DNA of 7,384 nucleotides from Deltaproteobacteria bacterium (GTDB lineage Bacteria > Desulfobacterota > Binatia > UBA9968). The notes beneath the pieces were generated by a model. The model saw nothing but the letters and a program-made list of their open reading frames with translations, did not search any database and was not told the DNA's origin. The translations under genes were made by a program, and so were the position numbers. Shown here piece after piece: positions 1-6,318 of this stretch (its first letter is position 1; every line of letters starts with the position of its first letter). The stretch spans positions 1 to 7,384 of the forward strand of contig JAHFAP010000152.1 in NCBI GenBank assembly GCA_023250495.1, read 5' to 3'.

Positions 1-1
1 T

Positions 2-649
2 CTAAAATCGAAAATCGGATGAGGCCTTCAAGACGAGTTTTTCCAACTCCTCGTAGGGATGAGCGCCGACGAGCGCGTAGCGGCCTGCCCTGAGCCCTTC
101 GACTTCGCTCAGGATGGACTCCGTCGAAGGGCCGATTAAAAATGTCGGAACGGCGTCAACTCCCAGCTCGGCGCATCTCTCCCAATCATTATCCACCGCC
201 TCTTTGAAGCTCCGGCTTACGAGGACTTCTTCTGCCTCGTCGGCGGGCAGGCCGACTTTCTTGGCAATTTCCACCAGGACTTCGCTCTTGCCGATATTCT
301 TTGTGTCGACGAAATAGGCACGGAAGAGCGGGTCGTGGATTTCGTCTCCCTTGCCCCTGCTTTCGGCCCACTTCGCCAGCTCTTGGGCCAGGCGGCTGTT
401 GTAGGTCATATTGCGCTCGCTGTTGTAGGGGAGCCCTTCCTGTTCCATAAGGGCCTTCATGCGCGCGTCCCTCGCGGGAACGGGCGCGCGGCTCTTCCCT
501 GCCGCCGGCGTTTCGGGATGGAGCGGGAACTGGGTGAATTTGACGTTCAGCCCGTAGTTTTTTTTCAATTTCTCAATACGCCCGGTACTGAGGTAGCACC
601 AAGGTCAGACGTAGTCAGAAAAGACTTCGAGGGTTAAAGACTCAGCCAT
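2..649 (-). CDS. FrnE/DsbA-family thioredoxin-fold oxidoreductase, predicted selenoprotein (UPWC active site)
   Basis: Predicted 215-residue thiol/selenol oxidoreductase of the DsbA superfamily (FrnE / 2-hydroxychromene-2-carboxylate isomerase-like). No signal peptide is seen, so it is probably cytoplasmic. The start is ATG at 647-649, with GGAGG (655-659) 5 nt upstream. Residues 1-14 read MAESLTLEVFSDYV, the typical first beta strand. Codon 15 is TGA (605-607), followed by P-W-C-Y, so the TGA replaces the first Cys of the CPWC motif. The frame then stays open for 200 codons to TAG at 2-4. The cis-proline loop GVDAVPTF (Pro about 168) and a C-terminal RYALVGAHPYEELEKL helix are family hallmarks. 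Residues about 174-188 look like an insertion encoded by a palindromic repeat. The gene ends the minus-strand operon, 27 nt after the TPP-enzyme beta subunit. Without Sec insertion only a TTG start at 568 remains, which lacks the catalytic motif. The alternative is a nonsense mutation or sequencing error at the TGA; the hairpin downstream argues against it. Confidence 0.87.
86..133. repeat. Palindromic repeat inserted in frame in the FrnE-like gene
   Basis: Two nested inverted repeats are visible: CCCTTCGAC (95-103) with GTCGAAGGG (123-131), 9 of 9 paired across 19 nt, and CCTGAGC (89-95) with GCTCAGG (107-113), 7 of 7. The CCTGAGC/CTTCGAC word pattern resembles dispersed REP-like repeats of many GC-rich bacterial genomes. 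On the minus strand it encodes about 15 residues (PSTESILSEVEGLRA, residues 174-188) between FLIG and GRYALVGA, a spot where FrnE proteins normally run straight on. The length is 45 nt, so the frame is kept. No second copy was noticed in this window, so the repeat identity rests on structure and general resemblance. Confidence 0.7.
572..592 (-). promoter_or_regulatory. Candidate bacterial SECIS hairpin
   Basis: On the minus-strand mRNA, arm CUCAGUAC (592-585) pairs with GUAUUGAG (579-572) over 8 bp, including one G-U, around the 5-nt loop CGGGC (584-580). The loop begins 20 nt after the UGA. The bacterial SECIS model asks for a small apical loop roughly 16-37 nt after UGA with a G in its first two positions; here G is the second. 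Codons AGT, CGT and ATT in the stem would break pairs if replaced by the GC-ending synonyms AGC, CGC and ATC. A mutually exclusive weaker hairpin (GGUGCU with AGUACC, loop ACCUC) has no loop G. The fold was done by eye. Confidence 0.7.
605..607 (-). other. In-frame UGA, predicted selenocysteine codon (Sec15)
   Basis: On the minus strand the triplet is TGA, codon 15 counted from the ATG at 649. It is followed by CCT TGG TGC (Pro-Trp-Cys). DsbA/FrnE proteins have Cys-Pro-Trp-Cys here, so Sec stands for the nucleophilic N-terminal Cys, the usual site of Cys/Sec exchange in redox selenoproteins. It is the only in-frame stop before the TAG at 2-4. Confidence 0.83.
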
Positions 650-654
650 GGTTT

Positions 655-659
655 CCTCC
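655..659 (-). promoter_or_regulatory. Ribosome binding site that fixes the selenoprotein start
   Basis: The minus strand reads GGAGG, then AAACC, then ATG at 649. This is a near-ideal Shine-Dalgarno with 5-nt spacing. It decides the start in favour of the ATG upstream of the TGA rather than the TTG at 568, which has only a weak GAG in front of it. Confidence 0.8.
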
Positions 660-676
660 GTTTCTTTGCGGCAAAT

Positions 677-1240
677 TTATTTCTGCAAGGCTTTGCGAAA
701 GGCCTCTCTATGTTCAATGCTGTAGAGGCGGCGAAAATCCTCCGGATAATCCTCGCCGGGCTCGACTTTGAGATCCACGAGGATCGGGCCATCTTCCTTT
801 AAGATTTTGTCGAGCCCTTGATCCCAATCGTCGAGTTTCGAGAACTCATACGTCTTCGGATAGCCAGCCGCCCTGGCGAAGCCCGTGAAGCTCACCTGCC
901 CGGCGCGCGGGATGGGAACGCCTCCGTTGGTCTCGTAAGTGCCGTTTTCGCAAACACAGTGAACGAGATTTTTCGCGCCTGCGTTGGCGATCGTGACCAG
1001 GCTTCCGAGGTTCATGAGCAGGCTGCCGTCGCCGTCGAGCACGATCACCCGCTTGTCGGGCCGGCCCAGCGCCAGACCCAAGGCGTGAGAAGAGCCTTGC
1101 CCCATAGCGCCGGTGAACGTGTAGTTCCATTCGCTGGGCGAGATGTGAATCCACTCTTGCGCCGCCGTGTAAACCGCCACCACGATCTCGTCCTTCCGGC
1201 GGCGGGCCAGAACCTTCAGGCATTCGTCGCGCTTCATCAT
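677..1240 (-). CDS. ThDP-dependent 2-oxoacid decarboxylase, beta (TPP-binding) subunit; sulfopyruvate decarboxylase ComE-like
   Basis: 187 residues, forming the C-terminal PP domain of a thiamine-diphosphate decarboxylase of the sulfopyruvate/phosphonopyruvate decarboxylase group. The ThDP/Mg motif is clear: GDGS (70-73) followed by ENGTYETNGG (98-107), the usual GDG-x(about 25)-N spacing. MGQGSSHALGLALG (46-59) is the conserved helix before it. The gene begins directly after the TAA of the alpha gene (TAAATGATG), so the start could be either of two adjacent ATGs; GGGAG lies 9 nt upstream of the first. It must act with the preceding alpha subunit, because neither half has a complete active site. 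ComDE makes sulfoacetaldehyde from sulfopyruvate in methanogens. Bacterial homologues in such operons are usually uncharacterised, so the true substrate is open. Confidence 0.88.
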   Translation of the reverse strand: MMKRDECLKVLARRRKDEIVVAVYTAAQEWIHISPSEWNYTFTGAMGQGSSHALGLALGRPDKRVIVLDGDGSLLMNLGSLVTIANAGAKNLVHCVCENGTYETNGGVPIPRAGQVSFTGFARAAGYPKTYEFSKLDDWDQGLDKILKEDGPILVDLKVEPGEDYPEDFRRLYSIEHREAFRKALQK

Positions 1241-1750
1241 TTAAATTGGCTCCCTTCCGATCAGCATGACCACGGGCGCCGAGCGCTCATAGGCGCCATC
1301 CACTGCGGTCACGATCTTGCCGACGTCCTCGCTTCTCTCGATCAGGTGATGCTCGATTCCCATCGTGTCCAACACCGGCTCCACGATGCGCAGGCCGTAT
1401 TTCTTGGACTGGGTCGGCGGGACGCCGGGCTCCTTTCCCAGTAGTCCCACCATAAAGCAAACCGGATTTCGTCCCTCGACGGCCACGCCGCGCATCGCGT
1501 TAAGCGAATCGAGCAGGCCGGTGTACTGGATGAGCAGCAGGGCGCGCTGGCCGGCGCAGTAGAGGCCGCTGCATACGGAGATCCCCTCGTCTTCCTTGCA
1601 AACCTGCACCACTCGAAGCTCCGTATCCCGGAGCATCGGCTTGAGCAGATGCTCGCTGGTCACCCGGTCCGGCAGCGCGACGACGAAGCGGACGCCGGCC
1701 CGCTTCACCTCGCGGATGATGTCGTTGGCTTTAAGTGGCGCGTTTTCCAT
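1241..1750 (-). CDS. ThDP-dependent 2-oxoacid decarboxylase, alpha (PYR) subunit; sulfopyruvate decarboxylase ComD-like
   Basis: 169 residues, matching the N-terminal pyrimidine-binding (PYR) domain of ThDP decarboxylases. CKEDEGISVCSGLYCAG (about 51-67) holds the conserved Glu that activates the ThDP aminopyrimidine ring. It is followed by LLLIQYTGLLDSLNAM (71-86), the counterpart of the QNSGLGN segment in ComD. The start ATG at 1750 has GGAGAGGG just upstream. It lies 32 nt after the binding-protein gene, and its stop abuts the beta-subunit start, so the two are almost certainly translated together and form an alpha/beta enzyme. Phosphonopyruvate decarboxylase is usually a single longer chain, so the split form favours the ComDE-like group. 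Substrate unknown. Confidence 0.88.
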   Translation of the reverse strand: MENAPLKANDIIREVKRAGVRFVVALPDRVTSEHLLKPMLRDTELRVVQVCKEDEGISVCSGLYCAGQRALLLIQYTGLLDSLNAMRGVAVEGRNPVCFMVGLLGKEPGVPPTQSKKYGLRIVEPVLDTMGIEHHLIERSEDVGKIVTAVDGAYERSAPVVMLIGREPI

Positions 1751-1782
1751 GTGTCCCTCTCCGCTCCGGATTGCCGCGTTTT

Positions 1783-2790
1783 TTACTTTTTCCCCTTGCC
1801 TTGGAGCTCCGCCTTGACCTCGCCCAGGAGGGAGAGATCGGCGACGCGGTCAAGGGGCACGTCCGTCGTCACCTGGGCGTCCTTTTTCATGTTTTCGATC
1901 ACCGACTTGAGCACGGGCTCCGCGACGTCGCCCTCGGTATTGAGCACCTGTTTGACGATCCGGTAGCTCTCGGTGGCGACCCGGGGATCGAGGTTGAATT
2001 CCTTTTGCAGATACTTAACTACTTCACTCTCGTGCTTCAAGATGTAATCGAGGCCGCGCAGGATCGCGCGGATCATTGCTCTCGCCTGCTCCCGCTTCTC
2101 TTGCAGATGATTCAGCTTGGTGACGAGTCCGCCCTGAATGTCGCGAATGTCGAACGCATTGCCCAAATCCACGTATCCCGCTAGCGTCGCCATCGACGTA
2201 TAGGGCGGACTCAGAATCGTGGCATCCACCGCTTTGCCCACCAGCACGGCGTAGCTCTGGGCCGTCGTGTTGGTCGTGATGTAGACCGCCTTGTCGTTCG
2301 GGCCGCCCCGACCGAGCTTCTTCATCACCGCAAGCGCCGCGTAGTGGGCGAGAGAGCCGATGCCGCTCACCCCGACGGTGCTGATCTTCTGGGCGGTCAT
2401 TCCCGGCTGGCCGACGAGGCTGAAACTCAATCTCGTCTGGATGAAGATCAGCACGCGCAGCGGCGCGCTCTTCATGGCGGCGCGCATGCCGAGGCCGGCG
2501 GCGGCGGAGTAGTCGAGCTCGCCCGCCTGGAGCGCGGTGATCCCGAGCGGAGGCCTGATGACGATGAGCTCCAGATCGATGCCTTCCTCTTCGAAGATGC
2601 GCTTGTCCTTGCCGAAGTAATAGGGGAAAAACGTCAACGACTTGGCGGGCACGGTCATTTTGACTTTTTCGAGCGCTTTACGAGGGCGCGGAGAAACTTC
2701 TTGGCTCGTGGTCGCCGCTTCGGCGAAGCTGAGCGAGAGAAAACAAACTGCCAGCAGGGTCAACAATGACAACGCTTTATGACTCCGCAT
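1783..2790 (-). CDS. Periplasmic substrate-binding protein, NMT1/THI5 (SsuA/TauA-like) family
   Basis: 335 residues. A Sec signal peptide is visible: basic n-region (RSHK), hydrophobic stretch about 6-22, and an A-E-A cleavage site after residue 25. The mature part resembles type-2 periplasmic binding proteins of the sulfonate/nitrate/taurine and NMT1 group: FFPYYFGKDKRIFEEEGIDLELI (about 54-76), LQAGELDYSAAAG (about 88-100) and an ILSPPYTSMA segment. It probably captures a small anionic or aromatic nutrient outside the membrane. The start overlaps the end of the UbiD gene by 14 nt, so translation is likely coupled. No permease or ATPase gene is present here, so its transporter partners are elsewhere or it works as an orphan receptor. 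Cys16 is not in a good lipobox (Val at -1), so a lipoprotein is unlikely. Confidence 0.85.
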   Translation of the reverse strand: MRSHKALSLLTLLAVCFLSLSFAEAATTSQEVSPRPRKALEKVKMTVPAKSLTFFPYYFGKDKRIFEEEGIDLELIVIRPPLGITALQAGELDYSAAAGLGMRAAMKSAPLRVLIFIQTRLSFSLVGQPGMTAQKISTVGVSGIGSLAHYAALAVMKKLGRGGPNDKAVYITTNTTAQSYAVLVGKAVDATILSPPYTSMATLAGYVDLGNAFDIRDIQGGLVTKLNHLQEKREQARAMIRAILRGLDYILKHESEVVKYLQKEFNLDPRVATESYRIVKQVLNTEGDVAEPVLKSVIENMKKDAQVTTDVPLDRVADLSLLGEVKAELQGKGKK

Positions 2791-4198
2791 GGACGAGATA
2801 CTTCCCGAATTTTTTCAGCACGCGCTCTTTCAACTCCGGGCTCGCGCCGGAGACCGGAGGAAAATCTTTCATCCACTCGTACGGACGGCACGCATCGATG
2901 ATGGCGCGCGAGTTAAAACCTCTTTCAGCCTTTGGGATAATCGGGTCCAGGGGGTTGCTCCAGGAGCGCCTCGATACGTCGATGTCCTTCACGGGCTCCA
3001 CCCTGGTGCAGAGGGCCCAGAGGACATCGTTGATGTCCCAGATATCGATGTCGTCGTCAACCACCACGACGTAGCGCGTCAATAACGCGCCGGCCCGGCA
3101 TTGAGAGGCGATCAGCGCCGCTTGGCGCGCGTGGCCGGGATAGCGCTGCCGGATCGATACCACGATGAAAAACCTGGTTTGGTAGCAGGCGACTCCTCTC
3201 ACATCCGGCACGCCGGCCTTCTCCAGATGGTCCCAGATGAAGGCTGAGCGGATGAGAGTTGCGTCCGCTCCAGGCGCCGGGCGGATCGGCGGCGCGCCGG
3301 TGATGATCGGGTCGTTTCGGTGCATCAGCCTTTTGACCTTTAGAATCGGCTCGGTCCGCTGGCCGCCGGCATAGTATCCGGTGAACTCGCCGAACGGCCC
3401 CTCCTTGATTTGCTCGCCGGGCACAACCTCGCCCTCGATGGCCACTTCCGAATAGGCGGGAATCGGAAGTCCGGTGTGCTTTCCTGGAATCACCTCAAAG
3501 GGCTCGCCCCGTATTCCTCCGGCGTAGTCGTATTCTGAGGAGCCCCAACCGAGGTCCATCGTGGCGATGAGCCACAGAAGGGGATCGGGCCCGAAGCTGA
3601 TGGCAACCGGCAGCGGTTTTCCCCGGTCGAAGTATTTCTGCCTATGAATGTTGCCGTGGTGCCCCGGGGAGATGTAGAGCGCCAGGGTGTCACGATCGTG
3701 CACCATCACTCGGTAGCAGCCCAGGTTCACCCAACCCTCATCCGGGTCTCGGGTGACCGTGATGTCGGCGGTGCCCAGATACCTGCCGCCGTCCTGTTCG
3801 TGCCAATGGGGCACGGGCAAAGAGAGCAGATCGATATCTTTTCCTTCAAAGACGTTTTCCAGCAGCGGTCCGCCCGCGACGGTCTTAGGGGGAATGAGCC
3901 GGGGCTGATTCAGCCGCTCCTTCCATGCTTGGATAAATTGGTCCCGGCTGTAATCGAGAGGAAGATGGTTGGTGAGGCATTGTCTTTTGAGAGTCGGATT
4001 GTGGATGCCCACGAGGATCCGGCGCCCCGGTGGATAGCCTTGGATCCTGTCGAAGAGGATTGCGGGTGAGTTTTCCATGCGCGCGGCGACCTCGGTGATC
4101 GCGCCGATCTCCAGGTTCCAGTCGGCCCCTTCCACTTTTTTGAGCTCGCCGAATTCTTCTGCGCGCTCGATCCAGCCGCGCAAATCATGATAAAGCAT
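2777..4198 (-). CDS. UbiD-family prenylated-FMN-dependent (de)carboxylase
   Basis: 473 residues, a normal full length for UbiD enzymes, which reversibly decarboxylate aromatic or alpha,beta-unsaturated acids with prenyl-FMN and a divalent metal. Visible signatures: VNLGCYRVMVHD (N158, R163), SPGHHGNIHRQKY (H181), GSSEYDYAGGIRGEP (about 219-233) and EGPFGEFTGYY (E266, E271). The E-R-E catalytic triad of ferulate decarboxylase Fdc1 maps onto E266, R163 and E271 with the same spacing. N158 and H181 keep the 23-residue spacing of its metal ligands. The start ATG at 4198 has GGAGGAG (4208-4214) upstream. It follows the DUF3750 gene by 18 nt and overlaps the binding-protein gene. No UbiX-type prenyltransferase is in the window, so the cofactor must be supplied from elsewhere. 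UbiD itself (ubiquinone synthesis) is possible, but the catabolic-looking neighbours suggest another substrate. Confidence 0.93.
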   Translation of the reverse strand: MLYHDLRGWIERAEEFGELKKVEGADWNLEIGAITEVAARMENSPAILFDRIQGYPPGRRILVGIHNPTLKRQCLTNHLPLDYSRDQFIQAWKERLNQPRLIPPKTVAGGPLLENVFEGKDIDLLSLPVPHWHEQDGGRYLGTADITVTRDPDEGWVNLGCYRVMVHDRDTLALYISPGHHGNIHRQKYFDRGKPLPVAISFGPDPLLWLIATMDLGWGSSEYDYAGGIRGEPFEVIPGKHTGLPIPAYSEVAIEGEVVPGEQIKEGPFGEFTGYYAGGQRTEPILKVKRLMHRNDPIITGAPPIRPAPGADATLIRSAFIWDHLEKAGVPDVRGVACYQTRFFIVVSIRQRYPGHARQAALIASQCRAGALLTRYVVVVDDDIDIWDINDVLWALCTRVEPVKDIDVSRRSWSNPLDPIIPKAERGFNSRAIIDACRPYEWMKDFPPVSGASPELKERVLKKFGKYLVHAES

Positions 4199-4216
4199 TC
4201 AGCTCTTCTCCTCCGT

Positions 4217-5008
4217 CTATTCTGCGCTATTTGCCGCTGGGTGGGCCGGGAATCCGACCCGGCCAATAAACGGCAATTTAAGCGCCGGCCTCTTGAGATC
4301 AATTCCAAAACTCAGCCCGAGCAGATTGATTTCCAGCCCTTCTTCCCAGGCCATCAGCACTCCCAGCAAGCCATAAACCGAGAGCTGCAAGCCCGTGCCG
4401 CTGGGAGTGTGGTCGATCGGCATTCCATGGATGGGGAAGTCCTTGCCGATCGCCGTCACCGGCAATTGCAGTCTGAGTTCCGGGACCTGCCGCGCCACAT
4501 ATGCGGTAAACGTGTTGCTGTTCGGTCCGGGCCAAAGCCGGTACTCGTCGGCGTACGGGTAGCTCGCTACGGCTTCCAAGATCTTCGCAATGGCTCGGCT
4601 CGCTTCCGGCCCGCGCAGCTCAGCGATGATCTCCGGCCGGTTGCCGAACCACTTTCTATCCGCTATTCCGAGTTCGGAAAAAACTCCGGGCAGGTTGCGC
4701 AAGACGCGCCAACCGATCAATTGGTGGACTGTGAACTCCGGAGCATTTTCCGGCTTGGTGGCTACCCAGGTGTGCACACCGAAGACTCCGCGCCAGTTGA
4801 GGGCGCGCGCGGCGTAGACCTGGACGACCGCCTCGGGCGTCCACGCGGGGTCCGGCGCGATCCCGGCGCTATCCCGGTTGGCGGTGCGGTAGTCCTGTCC
4901 CAGCGAGATGCGTCCCGAAAGGATCATGAGCGCAGGGATGGCGAGGAGAAGGAGCGCTATCCATTTAAGCAGCCACATCAAGGGATATTGTAGCTGATGT
5001 CGCTGCAT
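4217..5008 (-). CDS. DUF3750-family membrane-anchored protein of unknown function
   Basis: 263 residues. The N-terminus (about 11-31, WLLKWIALLLLAIPALMILSG) is one transmembrane segment or uncleaved signal anchor, leaving the rest probably periplasmic. Conserved-looking stretches are ALNWRGVFGVHTWVATKP (about 69-86), SYPYADEYRLWPGPNSNTF (about 148-166) and LQLPVTAIGKDFPIHG (about 179-194). I associate this pattern with DUF3750; that is recall, not a search. Function is unknown. The start is ATG at 5008 without a clear Shine-Dalgarno; a second ATG at codon 11, just before the hydrophobic segment, is equally possible. It is the first gene of the minus-strand run, 18 nt before UbiD, and may be the least related to the pathway. 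Confidence 0.75.
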   Translation of the reverse strand: MQRHQLQYPLMWLLKWIALLLLAIPALMILSGRISLGQDYRTANRDSAGIAPDPAWTPEAVVQVYAARALNWRGVFGVHTWVATKPENAPEFTVHQLIGWRVLRNLPGVFSELGIADRKWFGNRPEIIAELRGPEASRAIAKILEAVASYPYADEYRLWPGPNSNTFTAYVARQVPELRLQLPVTAIGKDFPIHGMPIDHTPSGTGLQLSVYGLLGVLMAWEEGLEINLLGLSFGIDLKRPALKLPFIGRVGFPAHPAANSAE

Positions 5009-5015
5009 GAATGCC

Positions 5016-5045
5016 AGTAGGGGCGGTTCGCGAACCGCCCCTACT
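5016..5045. repeat. Perfect 30-nt palindrome in the divergent intergenic gap
   Basis: The left arm AGTAGGGGCGGTTCG is the exact reverse complement of the right arm, 15 bp each with no spacer. Short GTAGGGGCGG...CCGCCCCTAC palindromes are widespread dispersed repeats in bacteria, which is the likely origin. It sits 7 nt upstream of the DUF3750 start and 35 nt upstream of the MoeA GTG, so it is transcribed or lies in the promoter zone for one or both. It could act as a bidirectional terminator-like hairpin or an operator, but no T-tract follows. Confidence 0.8.
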
Positions 5046-5079
5046 TGAATGTTCCTTTGGATCGAGCGATGATCGCTTC

Positions 5080-6318
5080 GTGATTTCCGTCAACGAGGCG
5101 GTGCGAACCATTCTCGAACAGATCTCTCCTCTGCCCGGCGAGGAGGTTCCGATCCTTCAGGCCGGCGGCAGAGTCCTTTGCGAGGATGTCCGCGCGCGCC
5201 GCAGCGTTCCGCCCTTCGCCAATTCCGCCATGGATGGCTTTGCCGTGAGATGGCAGGATGTGGCCCATGCCGCGGAGTTCCCGCCGGTCACGCTCAAGCT
5301 CGTCGAAGCGGTTGCTGCGGGATATGTCGCGAAACGTCGGGTGAGCGAAGGGGTTGCTATTAAGGTAATGACCGGAACCCCCATCCCGGTCGGCGCCGAC
5401 ACGGTGGTGCGCGTCGAACACACGGAGTCTCACGGCGAGCAGCTCCTGATAAAAGCAGTGGACGGCCCCGGAAGCCACGTCCGTCAAGCGGGAGAAGATA
5501 TTCAAAAGGGAGAACTGGCTTTGGAAAAAGGGAAGCTGTTGGCGCCTGCTGACATAGGACTTCTCGCCTCCATCGGAAAGAGCCGGGTGAGGATTTTTCG
5601 CCGGCCGCGAGTCGCGGTGATCTCTACCGGCGACGAGCTGCTGGACGTGCGCGATAGTCCCCGCCCTGGAAAGATCGTGAACAGCAACGGCTACACGCTG
5701 GCCGCGGCGATCCAGGAGATCGGGGCGGCGCCGGTCTCTTTCGGCATCGTGCGTGACAAGCGCAAGAGTTTGGTAGCGGCATTGAAGCGCGCGGCGCGCT
5801 GCGACGCGGTCATGACCTCAGGCGGAATCTCGGTGGGAGACTACGACCTGGTCAAAGAGGCCCTGGGAGAGGCCGGCGCCCGGATCGAGTTCTGGAAAGT
5901 GGCGCAAAAGCCTGGCCACCCTTTGGCCTTCGGCCGCCTCCGCAACAAGCCGGTCTTTGGCTTGCCCGGCAACCCGGTATCTTCGGCGGTTTCCTTTCTC
6001 CTCTATGTCAGGCCCGCTCTGCTGAAGATGATGGGCCATAGAAATCTCTTCCTGCCGGTCATCCAGGCGACGCTCGAGCACGAGATCAAGAAGAGCCGGG
6101 GCGTCAAAGAGTTTATCCGCTGCCGGATCCGCACGGACAACGGCCGGAGCTTCGTCTCCAGCACAGGGGCTCAGGGCGCAGGCGTGCTCCGTTCGCTCGC
6201 GATGGCCCAGGGGCTCATCGTCGCGAGCGAAGAACAAACGCAATTGGAGAAGGGCAGCGAGGTGCCGGTCATCCTACTCGGCCGTTTGGAGGCGCTCAAC
6301 GAAGAGTTGGGCTTTTAG
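5080..6318 (+). CDS. moeA: Molybdopterin molybdenumtransferase MoeA
   Basis: 412 residues from a GTG start. The enzyme inserts molybdate into adenylylated molybdopterin in the last step of Mo-cofactor synthesis, in the cytoplasm. Signatures: ANSAMDGFAVR (47-57, Asp52), MTGTPIPVGADTVV (97-110), RQAGEDI (135-141), ISTGDEL (181-187), PGKIVNSNGY (196-205), TSGGISVGDYD (246-256) and GLPGNPVSS (294-302), so the conserved acidic residues of the active cleft are present. The open frame reaches back to ATG 5011, but those extra 23 codons run through the palindrome and do not look like MoeA. GTG 5080 gives ISVNEAVRTIL, the normal N-terminus, though its Shine-Dalgarno is weak. The stop TAG is directly followed by the ispF ATG. 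Confidence 0.95.
   Translation: MISVNEAVRTILEQISPLPGEEVPILQAGGRVLCEDVRARRSVPPFANSAMDGFAVRWQDVAHAAEFPPVTLKLVEAVAAGYVAKRRVSEGVAIKVMTGTPIPVGADTVVRVEHTESHGEQLLIKAVDGPGSHVRQAGEDIQKGELALEKGKLLAPADIGLLASIGKSRVRIFRRPRVAVISTGDELLDVRDSPRPGKIVNSNGYTLAAAIQEIGAAPVSFGIVRDKRKSLVAALKRAARCDAVMTSGGISVGDYDLVKEALGEAGARIEFWKVAQKPGHPLAFGRLRNKPVFGLPGNPVSSAVSFLLYVRPALLKMMGHRNLFLPVIQATLEHEIKKSRGVKEFIRCRIRTDNGRSFVSSTGAQGAGVLRSLAMAQGLIVASEEQTQLEKGSEVPVILLGRLEALNEELGF

Noticed and set aside
2..568. A shorter FrnE-like protein starting at TTG 568
   Set aside because: It omits the first beta strand and the active-site motif, and has only a weak ribosome site, whereas ATG 649 has an ideal one and gives a full-length family match when the TGA is read as Sec.
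585..600. Alternative hairpin GGUGCU / AGUACC (loop ACCUC) as the SECIS
   Set aside because: It is shorter, relies on wobble pairs for extension, sits too close to the UGA (loop starts 10 nt after it) and has no G in the loop. It is mutually exclusive with the better hairpin.
2..649. FrnE-like gene as a pseudogene with a nonsense mutation
   Set aside because: The stop falls precisely on the catalytic Cys codon, nothing else is damaged, and a suitable hairpin follows. A single-base error (TGC/TGT to TGA) cannot be fully excluded without reads or relatives.
818..1444. Plus-strand frame opposite the ThDP decarboxylase genes
   Set aside because: It crosses the junction of two well-supported minus-strand genes and has no recognisable motif.
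2740..2790. Lipobox at Cys16 of the substrate-binding protein
   Set aside because: The residue before Cys is Val and the hydrophobic core continues past it. An AEA signal peptidase I site at 23-25 fits better.
4986..4991. TATTGT as a -10 box for moeA
   Set aside because: It lies inside the DUF3750 gene, has no credible -35 at 16-18 nt, and would be over 80 nt from the GTG start. Too weak to call.
4187..4993. Long plus-strand frame opposite the DUF3750 gene
   Set aside because: It is a mirror of the GC-rich minus-strand gene, with no recognisable domain and low-complexity Arg/Gly-rich composition.
5011..5079. N-terminal extension of MoeA from ATG 5011
   Set aside because: These 23 codons translate the palindrome and leader. 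The family N-terminus begins at GTG 5080.
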